Shown: piece after piece, positions 55,393-62,336 of the stretch | Layout: each line of letters starts with the position of its first letter | Position numbering within the stretch: the first letter of the stretch is position 1 | Assembly (NCBI GenBank): GCA_903922735.1 | Contig: CAIXUZ010000057.1 | Span: 1 to 62,355, forward strand | Direction of reading: 5' to 3' | Source of the DNA: an uncultured Verrucomicrobia subdivision 3 bacterium | GTDB taxonomy: Bacteria; Verrucomicrobiota; Verrucomicrobiia; Limisphaerales; UBA11358 | DNA length: 62,355 nt | The notes under the pieces: generated by a model | Databases searched by the model: none | What the model saw: only the letters and a program-made list of their open reading frames with translations | Told to the model about the DNA's origin: nothing | Program-made: the position numbers and the translations under genes

Positions 55393-56885
55393 TTTGCATC
55401 CTCCATCGGGCGGACGATTGCTTCAATAAATGCGATTTCTTCGTCTGTGATCCCAAAATGCTCGTAAAGTTTTTTGTCAGTCCACGTTTTTGTCATCGGA
55501 ACGGACGGAACAAAGACGAAACGATCTTGGGTTATGTGTTGTGTATTCTTGCGCAACCCGACCAAGAAACGCAGAAAGCGAGTCCGAAGATATGCCGCCA
55601 AGTTTTCTGCCTCACTCTTTGTTTCGTATGCTCCAACAACCAGATAGGTTTCTGTGCAGGCGCTTGGCGGAGACGCAACAATAGGCTTGCCCATGATCAT
55701 GCGCGGGTAGTCTCGTGCCTCGCCGCCTTCGCCATATCCCATCGAAGTCAGAACTTTCCATGAATCAATCATTCCGCTTCCAGAAGGTATCGTCCGTCTG
55801 GCAACTGTATCGGCAGAATTGTTGGCGTAGAGCATCACATCGCCTTTACCAGTAGGGCGGGCAAATGTCCGCAACCCGAAAGGTTTTTGTCTCGAAACTT
55901 GACCGCTTAGCGGCGGGTAATTTCTTGCCTGAACTTTTTCGAGGATTGAAATCGCCTTGTTAAATCGAACGAATGTGTCGAACTGGTCTAGCTGCCTATC
56001 CATCGTGTCTTCTACTCCGTTCATGCGTGTTGTGACTCGACACATCCCGCTGTGGTCTCGCTCCCAAAGAAAATAGCAAATACCGCCGATGACTTTGACG
56101 CCCGGAAATACGTCAGACGCGATGGGATAATCAACCAGTCGCGAGATGCGCTTGTCTTTCAACATCGTGCTGCGGAACTCATCAAGCCCCTTCCCGCCCG
56201 CAAACCATCGCGAAGGAATAATCATGGATAGGAACCGAGGATTCAGCTTCTTGGCCTGCTCAACAAACAATTGGTAAATTGGCGATGACCCTGTGCTGTC
56301 GCCAGCATCACTCAACTGGTAGGGTGGATTTCCAACGACGACATCGAATTTCATAAAAAAAATATCTTCTGGATTTTCCGTGTGAATAAATTCATAAGCG
56401 TGGGTTTCATATTCACCACCACGATCGTATCCTTCTTTGCTGGCCCCACAAAAAGCACAGCGCCCTTTTTCCCATGAGTGTTTGCCTTGCTTGAATCGTA
56501 TTTTGCCGTCCTTGTCGGTGAATTCATCGCATACCGAATATTTACCGTTGGCGGTCTTGGAGCAGTAAAGCGAGCGACGGGCGAGCAGCGCAGTCAAATC
56601 GGTGATGGCGATGCCAAAGACCTGATTTTGCAATATATGATTTATACGCTTTTGCGGATCGGGAATTTGTTTTTCCAATCCCACCAACAACCGCTTGGTG
56701 ATTTCGCGCAAGAACACGCCGGATTTGGTGAAGGGGTCAATAAAACGGGCGTTTTTGTTCTGCCAGAGTTCCGGTGGCAAATGATTCAACATCTCATTCG
56801 CCAGATGCGGCGGCGTGAACACCTCGTCGCTACTCAAATTCGCCAAACACGACAAGACGTCTGGATTGTAGGAATTATTTATCAT
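55389..56885 (-). CDS. Eco57I-like N6-adenine DNA methyltransferase
   Basis: 498 residues from ATG 56885 (MINNSYNPDV); a frame back to 56978 overlaps the upstream gene's end. Motif I FIDPFTKSGVF (48-58), four cysteines between motifs (Cys108, 119, 143, 146) suggesting a zinc site, catalytic motif IV NPPYQ (186-190), and a C-terminal region that could recognise the target. It lacks any nuclease domain, so cutting must come from the downstream GIY-YIG-helicase. Overlaps the upstream gene by 11 bp and the helicase by 4 bp. Confidence 0.82.
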   Translation of the reverse strand: MINNSYNPDVLSCLANLSSDEVFTPPHLANEMLNHLPPELWQNKNARFIDPFTKSGVFLREITKRLLVGLEKQIPDPQKRINHILQNQVFGIAITDLTALLARRSLYCSKTANGKYSVCDEFTDKDGKIRFKQGKHSWEKGRCAFCGASKEGYDRGGEYETHAYEFIHTENPEDIFFMKFDVVVGNPPYQLSDAGDSTGSSPIYQLFVEQAKKLNPRFLSMIIPSRWFAGGKGLDEFRSTMLKDKRISRLVDYPIASDVFPGVKVIGGICYFLWERDHSGMCRVTTRMNGVEDTMDRQLDQFDTFVRFNKAISILEKVQARNYPPLSGQVSRQKPFGLRTFARPTGKGDVMLYANNSADTVARRTIPSGSGMIDSWKVLTSMGYGEGGEARDYPRMIMGKPIVASPPSACTETYLVVGAYETKSEAENLAAYLRTRFLRFLVGLRKNTQHITQDRFVFVPSVPMTKTWTDKKLYEHFGITDEEIAFIEAIVRPMEDAK

Positions 56886-57588
56886 GGTCACGCACCTTGA
56901 GGAAATGGACGAGGGAATAACTGTGAACTTCCTTGGGGATGAAGGTCCGTTGCCCCAAATCGGAATAGTGTTCTTCAAGAAACAAGCTTTCCTGAGGCGT
57001 CTCGCCGCCTTGAAGAAGGTCAGAAAAAGTGAAATCCCGCCGCTTGAGCAGGCTGTTGTTGAACGGCGCTGACCATTCGGAAAAAATAATCGGGCGCGGA
57101 GCCTTGTCTCCGGTCGTCAGTGAAAGCGCGTCACCATGGACGATGTTGCGCTCAAGAATATAGAGAACCGAATCGCGACAGGCATTCTTGGCGGTCTTCT
57201 TGAACCGGTTGCTGTAACGCCAATCGAAAATCCCAAACAACCGTTTGCGGCACGCCAAGACATTTTCTTCCTGGATGTCTATGCCGTAGATGGAGGTAAC
57301 GGCGAGAACGGCATTGCGCTCGAAATCCAACTGGTTTTTGCCGTAGCGCGCTTCGACGACGCGAAGCTTGCGCTCCAAGATTTCCGCCAGAAAATTCCCG
57401 TTGCCGCAGGCGGGTTCAAGGAAGCGAGATTCAATGCGCTCCGTCTCCTGCCGGACGAGATCCAGCATGGCGTTGACTTCACGCGGGCCGGTCAGCACCT
57501 CACCGAATTCGGTGACGCGCTCTTTTGAAATGACGGTGGACTCGTCGCCAGCAACGGCGGAAGAGCCGTCAATGGAGGTAAATTCCAT
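56875..57588 (-). CDS. SAM-binding methyltransferase-like protein lacking the catalytic motif
   Basis: 237 residues from ATG 57588 (MEFTSIDGSS). Class I fold features: FLEPACGNGNF (57-67), YGIDIQEENV (101-110), NIVHGDAL (148-155). The expected NPPY is replaced: after IIFSEWSAP no catalytic Pro-Pro motif is seen. It may be a modification accessory subunit, a target-recognition helper or a degenerate half-methylase. The first 25 residues hold TEFGEVLTGPREVNAM, the same kind of N-terminus as other Eco57I-like methylases. First gene of the cassette. Confidence 0.75.
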   Translation of the reverse strand: MEFTSIDGSSAVAGDESTVISKERVTEFGEVLTGPREVNAMLDLVRQETERIESRFLEPACGNGNFLAEILERKLRVVEARYGKNQLDFERNAVLAVTSIYGIDIQEENVLACRKRLFGIFDWRYSNRFKKTAKNACRDSVLYILERNIVHGDALSLTTGDKAPRPIIFSEWSAPFNNSLLKRRDFTFSDLLQGGETPQESLFLEEHYSDLGQRTFIPKEVHSYSLVHFLKVRDHDK

Positions 57589-58142
57589 GCAGACAGCAAA
57601 AATTCGCTCGCGTGCGAGGGATTGCTGTCTGGAGGGGACTGTCTTCTGTGGGAGCTCCGGTGCCTGAAATAAAAATGGGACGCACTTACTTGCGTCCCAC
57701 AACAGGCACCTAGGAGGCCCCACAGAGGAACGCTTTCAGTGCGCCCCGATTGGGGCGGACCTCAAGCGCTGTCCTCTGTGGTCGAAATTCCTAGGTTTCG
57801 TTGTGGACAGCAGCCGAAGCTGCGCGAAATGTTTTGGTTAAATTAGTTTCTGGTCGTTTTTTTAATGAACGAGGCGAGGTTACGCCGGAGGCGGCGCGGG
57901 GGCAAGCACGGGAATGGCGGGCCGTGTGCCGTTCGGTCGCGCGGGCGTCTCGGGGCAAGCCAGTCTTCCGGCTTATGGGTCTGTCCATTGGCCGGAAGTC
58001 TGGCGCGGTGGTGGGTGCAAATTCAGCGCGACGGAACGAGCACACCAGCGGAACGAAGGCCGGTTTGACGCGAAATGGAGACAGCCAAGTTGGTCGCGAG
58101 AGCGGGACGAAACAAATTCGAGTATGCGGTGTTGAAAAACTT
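57589..58142. other. 554-bp gene-free stretch with strong secondary structure
   Basis: Lies between the divergent restriction cassette and the 58143 gene. The left part holds nested hairpins (57643-57781). The right part (57860-58140) is GC-rich and open in several frames but reads as Arg/Gly/Ser-rich low-complexity. I see no gene there. Promoters for both directions must be here. Confidence 0.5.
57643..57781. ncRNA. structured region with mutually exclusive hairpins
   Basis: Structure A nests three stems: CTTCTGTGGGAGCTCC (57643-57658) with GGAGGCCCCACAGAGG (57713-57728), GGTGCCTG (57659-57666) with CAGGCACC (57703-57710), and TGGGACGCA (57676-57684) with TGCGTCCCA (57691-57699). Structure B uses the same CCACAGAGGA (57720-57729) with TCCTCTGTGG (57772-57781) and inner stems CGCTT/AAGCG and CGCCCC/GGGGCG. 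A and B compete for one strand, as in an attenuator, a structured RNA or a dispersed palindrome pair. Transcription is not shown. Confidence 0.4.
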
Positions 58143-58904
58143 ATGCCCAAACCGTCAGCCAAACCAAAAGCTGCCAAGCCAAAAAAAATCAAGCTGGTCG
58201 CCAAGAACGTCCGCCCGCTCAAGGCGGCAATTGACGCTTGGGTGCAGGCCTCGGAAAAAACGGATTGTGACGCCTTGAATTTGGAAGGCGCCCCGGTTTG
58301 GGCAGAGAACGCCCTGGCCGAAATGACCAAAGTGGTTTTGCCCGGCAAACGTCTGCCGACTCAGGGTGAATGCGACGCGGAATTTATCGGCGAGCTGATT
58401 GGGCGACAAAATGCCTTTGCCAAGTTATTGGGCGGCGAGATACCGATGAGCGCGGAAATGCAGGCAGACCTTGAGAACCTCATAAAGCGCGATGAGGCGC
58501 AGCCGAAAACACCAAAAATTGCGGCTCGAAAAAAATTGTTGGCGAAAGATTTTCTGAACATGATCGATGCCAACGATCAGGCGATACCCACCCTGATGGC
58601 GGCGATGCTCGCTTCTTCCCACGAAGACGCGCTGAAATTTCAAAAAGGATTGTTGCGCGGAATGAACCTCGTGGCAGAAGAATTGGACGCCGGCAAAATC
58701 TTTCAGCGCCATACGAAAATCTTTTGGGTGCTGGGCACGCAATGGCGATTATTTTCCGAATGCCGCAGTGTCGCCGATGTGTATTACGACCTTTGTGAGA
58801 AAATTGGCTTCAAAGAAGTGGGCAGTTTGAAAACATTTGAAGAGCGGATCGCGCGGAAGATCGGCATGAAATTTCGCGGACGCGGACGGCCCAAGGGCAC
58901 CTAA
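58143..58904 (+). CDS. accessory-region protein, unknown
   Basis: 253 residues from ATG 58143 (MPKPSAKPKAAKPKKIKL). A basic Lys/Pro/Ala N-terminus (1-25) suggests nucleic-acid contact; the remainder is helical (e.g. MSAEMQADLENLIKRDEAQ, SHEDALKFQKGLLRGMNLVAEEL), and the end RGRGRPKGT resembles an AT-hook. The open frame runs back to 57801 but that part is low-complexity. Not recognised. First gene of the replication module, on the same strand as the SSB-like and Rep genes. Confidence 0.6.
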   Translation: MPKPSAKPKAAKPKKIKLVAKNVRPLKAAIDAWVQASEKTDCDALNLEGAPVWAENALAEMTKVVLPGKRLPTQGECDAEFIGELIGRQNAFAKLLGGEIPMSAEMQADLENLIKRDEAQPKTPKIAARKKLLAKDFLNMIDANDQAIPTLMAAMLASSHEDALKFQKGLLRGMNLVAEELDAGKIFQRHTKIFWVLGTQWRLFSECRSVADVYYDLCEKIGFKEVGSLKTFEERIARKIGMKFRGRGRPKGT

Positions 58905-58959
58905 ATTCCCACAACTTACGGGGTCAACTTCGGGGGTATTATCAAGGTTTCAGTCTGAC

Positions 58960-58985
58960 CACGGCGCGCCTACCTTCACGCCGTG
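58960..58985. other. 7-bp stem-loop
   Basis: CACGGCG (58960-58966) and CGCCGTG (58979-58985) around a 12-nt loop, between the 58143 gene and the SSB-like gene. No T-run; possible operator or origin part. Confidence 0.35.
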
Positions 58986-59128
58986 AACTTCAATTCACAA
59001 AATTCGATTCCGAAACTTCGGCTGGCCCGGTGCCGGTCGGAGAACGGATTCACTTGCCCGGATGTGATGTCGTCCTTCGTCCGGCAAATCCTTTGGCAAG
59101 GACGGCAAAACAAACAACAACAAATACA

Positions 59129-59419
59129 ATGAGACTGAAACTATTAGTGCAAACGCAGGAGTTCCAAAACTGGCCCGCGACGAAAGACCGGCCCGCATCC
59201 ACCAGCCACAATCTGGTGTGTGTGGACATGTCGCAACCGGCGGACGCCCGCATGACGGAAACCATTAGTTATCGGCTGAAAGACGAAGAAATCCCGAAAT
59301 ACTGGGACAAAGCGATGGACAAGGTGATCGAAGTCACCTGCCGCCGCATTGCCCACAGCAAGGCGGGCAAGGCTTCGCTGATTGGCGAGATCGTCGAAAC
59401 GCAGCCGGCGGCCAAGTAA
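59129..59419 (+). CDS. small beta-rich protein, possibly ssDNA-binding
   Basis: 96 residues from ATG 59129 (MRLKLLVQTQEF); ends 8 bp before the Rep gene. Short alternating strands (LVCVDMSQ, ETISYRL, VIEVTCRRIA, SLIGEIVE) and small size suggest an OB-like fold, and the place directly before a rolling-circle Rep recalls the small ssDNA-binding proteins of filamentous phages and rolling-circle plasmids. That role is inference; sequence identity to gpV is not evident. Confidence 0.5.
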   Translation: MRLKLLVQTQEFQNWPATKDRPASTSHNLVCVDMSQPADARMTETISYRLKDEEIPKYWDKAMDKVIEVTCRRIAHSKAGKASLIGEIVETQPAAK

Positions 59420-59427
59420 GAACTGTT

Positions 59428-60012
59428 ATGGCCAACAACCCTCGCGCAGACCATCAGTGGAAGGACAAAATCCTTCGGCGCGAGCGGTTCGCTGATTTTG
59501 CTTATACGTTGGCCCGCATCAACTGGGATTTTTTTACGACCCATACTTATAAAAATCCGTTACCACGCCCAGTTGTTCGCGGAGCCATGGTCTGGCGCTG
59601 GTGCCAGGACGTAAGCAAATTCAGCGAAATTCCCTATAAAAACCTGCTGATCGCGTTGCGGCGTGAGCGGGGGGAAATCGGGGATAGACCACATGAACAT
59701 TGTCTGATCGGTGGTCTGACTAGCTGCAACATGATGACTGTGCGTTCGCAGATGATGCGCTCTTGGAAGATCATCAGCGGCAATGCGGACGCAGACTTCC
59801 GGATCTATGATCGCTCACTTGCGGGAGCTGATTATATCTGCAAATGCCTGGGGGCAAATGCGTATGAAGTGAACAAGTTTTCACTGGCGGAAGAGACGAC
59901 GCTCTCGGCTTCGGTGTTTCGGGTTGTCAGGACACTGGACCTAATGAATGAGAGACGTTGCCGCGAGCTCAATCGAAAATACGGACAGGTTGCGAAATTG
60001 CCGGGGTCATAA
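59428..60012 (+). CDS. HUH-type rolling-circle replication initiator (Rep)
   Basis: 194 residues. Motif I FFTTHTY (35-41), motif II HEH in RPHEHCLIGG (89-91), motif III YICK with candidate nicking Tyr136 and Lys139. This order and spacing define HUH endonucleases of the single-tyrosine Rep class used by ssDNA phages and rolling-circle plasmids. No helicase domain follows, so a host helicase would be needed. It nicks one strand at an origin hairpin; a candidate is at 60261-60293. It lies 8 bp after the SSB-like gene. Confidence 0.78.
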   Translation: MANNPRADHQWKDKILRRERFADFAYTLARINWDFFTTHTYKNPLPRPVVRGAMVWRWCQDVSKFSEIPYKNLLIALRRERGEIGDRPHEHCLIGGLTSCNMMTVRSQMMRSWKIISGNADADFRIYDRSLAGADYICKCLGANAYEVNKFSLAEETTLSASVFRVVRTLDLMNERRCRELNRKYGQVAKLPGS

Positions 60013-60331
60013 CGGTTCAATGGCGGTTTACAGGATGGCAACATCCGCCGCTGCATTGGCTTTCCCGGAGACGGTAGCATTTGAGATAAAACTGTCTCGG
60101 TCGGTGCGGGCATGGTGATTCATGCGCTGGCTTGCCCCTGAAAGCAGGGATGTTGGCGCGGTAGAGATGAACATCGAAAATCCGCTGGGGTTCGACCGAT
60201 AAAACGCCGAAGTACAGCGGCGGTTGAGACCATCCCGATATTGGGACCCGGCAAGGCCTGCCCACCTGCCCGCGCGGAGCGCGGGCGGGTGGCGGGCCGG
60301 ACGGGATAGCTTGTAGAATTCCTATGCCCAG
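60013..60331. other. 319-bp intergenic region after rep
   Basis: No gene. It contains the GC-rich hairpin at 60261-60293 and otherwise no feature I can support. Confidence 0.5.
60261..60293. other. GC-rich hairpin, candidate Rep origin
   Basis: CCCACCTGCCCGCGC (60261-60275) pairs with GCGCGGGCGGGTGGC (60279-60293) at 13 of 15 positions around a GGA loop. It is 249 bp downstream of the HUH Rep gene with no T-run, so an origin or nicking hairpin is a reasonable guess; a plain repeat is the alternative. Confidence 0.4.
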
Positions 60332-60730
60332 ATGCAAATGACGTCTGGCGGGCGACTGAAAGCGATTGCAAACGAAATTGAAATGCGCGAAGACCAACAT
60401 AAATTTTTGATGCTGCTGGGGCAGTTGCCGGCCCGCCTGACGGCGGAGCAGGCGGCGTGGGTGTTGAATTGCCAGGTGCATGACATGCCGGCGCTGGTCG
60501 CGGGCAAGTTGCTCAAGCCGTTGGGCAATCCCCCAGCCAACGGCATCAAATTCTTTGCCACAGTAGATGTTTTGGAATCCAGCAAAGACCGGCACTGGCT
60601 GGCGCGCATGTCCATGACGATTTATCAGCACTGGCACAAGAAGAACCTGCGCGGGAAGCTGGTTCCACCATTGACCTTTCCGACGGACGGAAAGGTGCGC
60701 GACAGCGAACTGGCCAGCGCGAGCGGATAA
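60332..60730 (+). CDS. excisionase/HTH-type DNA-binding protein
   Basis: 132 residues; ATGs at 60332, 60338 and 60383 are all possible, the last giving 115 residues (MREDQHKFLMLLGQLPARL). Core LTAEQAAWVLNCQVHDMPALVAGKLLKPLGNP…FFATVDVLE reads as a MerR/excisionase-like winged helix (helix, recognition helix, then a wing), followed by a helical C-terminus. It lies immediately before the integrase gene, convergent with it, as Xis-like factors often do. Function inferred. Confidence 0.65.
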   Translation: MQMTSGGRLKAIANEIEMREDQHKFLMLLGQLPARLTAEQAAWVLNCQVHDMPALVAGKLLKPLGNPPANGIKFFATVDVLESSKDRHWLARMSMTIYQHWHKKNLRGKLVPPLTFPTDGKVRDSELASASG

Positions 60731-60763
60731 GAGAGTCCAGAGACACGTCTCTGGCGAGTGGGG

Positions 60764-60797
60764 TTTGGGGACGGCGGCAGTCCCCAAAAAAAACAAA
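60764..60797. terminator. hairpin with A-run (terminator-like, minus direction)
   Basis: TTTGGGGAC (60764-60772) and GTCCCCAAA (60780-60788), 7-nt loop, continued by further A bases; on the minus strand no T-run follows, on the plus strand an A-run follows. A weaker partner of the next terminator. The preceding CCAGAGAC/GTCTCTGG pair (60737-60754) is also self-complementary. Confidence 0.45.
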
Positions 60798-60799
60798 AA

Positions 60800-60839
60800 G
60801 CGGTTGAGTCGGCAGAGACTCAACCGCCCGATTTTTTTT
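60800..60839. terminator. bidirectional Rho-independent terminator
   Basis: GCGGTTGAGTC (60800-60810) pairs perfectly with GACTCAACCGC (60817-60827) around GGCAGA, followed by CCGA and eight T on the plus strand and, on the minus strand, by TTTTTG and an eight-T run. It separates the convergent excisionase-like and integrase genes. Confidence 0.88.
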
Positions 60840-61854
60840 AGGCTGCCACTGCGAATTGCGTGGCGGCCGTCTGCTCGTAGGTTTCCAGCGGCGGCAACGT
60901 CACTTCCGCTCGCTTCGCATAGGCGCGATGGACGGCTTTGCTGCTGTGGCCCAAAGCCTGCATGGCAAACCGTTCGGGATAGCCGGCGGCTTTCGCGCGT
61001 TCGGCCCAAGCGTAGCGGTAACTGTGCAGGCTCACGCCGCTGATGCCCAAACCGGTGATGCGGCGGCGAAAGACTTGGGCGCGTTTGCCCGGGCTGAGTC
61101 TCGCCAAAGTTGGAAACAACCCGCCGGTGGTCGGCAGCGTCCGCAGCAGCGCCGCGACTTCCTCGCCGAAGGCAATCAGCGACAGCGCGCCCGTCTTGCA
61201 GCGTTGGTAGGCGATGGTGCGCCGCTGCCAGTCAATGTCTGCGGCGGTCAGGTGCGCCATATCCGTCTGCGCTCCGCCCAAATGCCAGAGCAACTGATAA
61301 TAGGCGCGTCGGGCGGGATTGGTTTCGCGCTGCAAAATCTGTTGCTGTTCCTCGGCGGTGATGGCGCGTTTGGGGGTGTGCTGGATTGCGGGCCATTGGC
61401 GCCGGGGCAGGATGGGCCACGGCAGCCAGTGCATCGAGACGGCGCAATGATGGATGCGCCGCAGATAAACATTGGTGGCCACGGAGCCGGTCCGCAGCAC
61501 GGCCAGAAAATGTTCTGCCGTCGTGTCCAGCAGCCGCCGTTGGCGGATCAGGTCAAAGGCATGATCTTTGATGGCGGTGTGCCAGCGGAGCTGGGTGCTG
61601 CCGTGCTTGGTGGCGGCAATCTGGGTCATTACGTCCTGCCACGTGCGGGTGGTCAGGGCGGGGTCGCCGTGCTGCAAATAGACTTGGGCGATTTGCAGGT
61701 TCATGGCGGGGAGGCGCACGGCTTCAAGCTTGGCGGCCAGCAAGCGCTCGGCCTCGGTGCGGTCGCGGGTGCGCAGGCTGGTTTGTTTGCCGGTGCCGGT
61801 GTCTTCGCAATAGAAGATGCCGGAGCGTTGGAACAGGATGAACTGATGTTTCAT
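60838..61854 (-). CDS. tyrosine recombinase/integrase
   Basis: 338 residues: N-terminal arm/core-binding part (1-160) and catalytic domain (about 165-330). Catalytic residues: Lys220, His277 and Arg280 (HSYRYAW), His303 (GHSSK) and nucleophile Tyr312 (AYAKRAE). The first catalytic Arg is not seen; its place in GGAQTDMAHL is Gln196. This GAQTD variant is frequent in integrases I associate with Verrucomicrobiota, so it may be a feature of the subfamily. It would integrate or excise the accessory region; candidate sites lie upstream of its start. Confidence 0.88.
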   Translation of the reverse strand: MKHQFILFQRSGIFYCEDTGTGKQTSLRTRDRTEAERLLAAKLEAVRLPAMNLQIAQVYLQHGDPALTTRTWQDVMTQIAATKHGSTQLRWHTAIKDHAFDLIRQRRLLDTTAEHFLAVLRTGSVATNVYLRRIHHCAVSMHWLPWPILPRRQWPAIQHTPKRAITAEEQQQILQRETNPARRAYYQLLWHLGGAQTDMAHLTAADIDWQRRTIAYQRCKTGALSLIAFGEEVAALLRTLPTTGGLFPTLARLSPGKRAQVFRRRITGLGISGVSLHSYRYAWAERAKAAGYPERFAMQALGHSSKAVHRAYAKRAEVTLPPLETYEQTAATQFAVAA

Positions 61855-61972
61855 GGTTCTTTTTATGGTTCAGAATCATGCAACATTGCAGGCCAGATAC
61901 GTTAGCGGGTAGTGGGCGGATGCTTGCGGAGTGCTGCCGGATAGTGGCGGATGGTCTGAGCCAAAGCCGCTA

Positions 61973-61992
61973 CACTGACAGTTCCACTGACA
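61973..61992. repeat. ACTGACAG tandem, candidate right attachment region
   Basis: ACTGACAGTTCCACTGACAC, a degenerate copy of the perfect 12-bp tandem at 46757-46780, in the same orientation. Confidence 0.5.
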
Positions 61993-62048
61993 CCCGGCTA
62001 CCCGCCGCAACGAAACCATTGAGAATCCAGCGTATTCTAACGCTGGCA

Positions 62049-62070
62049 AAGGTCGCGCTGCGACTTGATC
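62049..62070. repeat. right palindrome-GATC
   Basis: AAGGTCGCGCTGCGACTT followed by GATC; its complement begins GATCAAGTCGC, the same 11 nt as the left copy at 46637-46647. Confidence 0.5.
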
Positions 62071-62146
62071 TGCCCGCACTGCGGGCACCTGCGGCGGGAC
62101 AGAGTCTATGGATGGGCGCACGCGTCGTGTGCCCCTTCATTCCCCC

Positions 62147-62216
62147 TGACCTCTGACCTCTGACCTCTGACTTCTGACCTCTGACTTCTGACCTCTGACT
62201 TCTGACCTCTGACTTC
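62147..62216. repeat. TGACCTC/TGACTTC heptamer array, ten units
   Basis: Ten uninterrupted 7-bp units: TGACCTC three times, then TGACTTC and TGACCTC alternating, ending with TGACTTC. The only variable base is the fifth. The longest and cleanest short-period array in the window. Confidence 0.95.
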
Positions 62217-62336
62217 TGTAGAACATTAAGCGTGAGCTGGCGCTTGAGCAAAACGTGGTTATCCGGCAGGCGGGTGGTTAGTTTGAGGTGTGTTAGCAAA
62301 CACCAACAAGCAACCTTAACCCACCGGAGAACCACT

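Larger units (their letters stand above)
61855..62336. other. 482-bp region upstream of the integrase: candidate attachment sites and repeats
   Basis: No gene. Contents: a TGCAA/TTGCA palindrome (61879-61890); two direct copies of GGnTAGTGGnCGGATG (61907-61922, 61938-61953), possible recombinase arm sites; the ACTGACAG tandem (61973-61992); the palindrome-GATC copy (62049-62070); TGCCCGCA/TGCGGGCA (62071-62087); and the TGACCTC array (62147-62216). Confidence 0.5.

Noticed and set aside
57801..58142. N-terminal extension of the 58143 gene
   Set aside because: The extra 114 codons are Arg/Gly-rich and lie over the structured intergenic region; the ATG at 58143 starts a coherent protein.
60017..61009. 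Open frame opposite the excisionase-like gene
   Set aside because: It crosses the bidirectional terminator and overlaps the integrase; product is low-complexity.
60856..61905. Plus-strand frame of 349 codons opposite the integrase
   Set aside because: Gly/Ala/His-rich shadow; the integrase on the minus strand has its catalytic residues.
62147..62216. Possible CRISPR array
   Set aside because: Contiguous 7-bp units without spacers and no cas genes; it is a simple tandem array.
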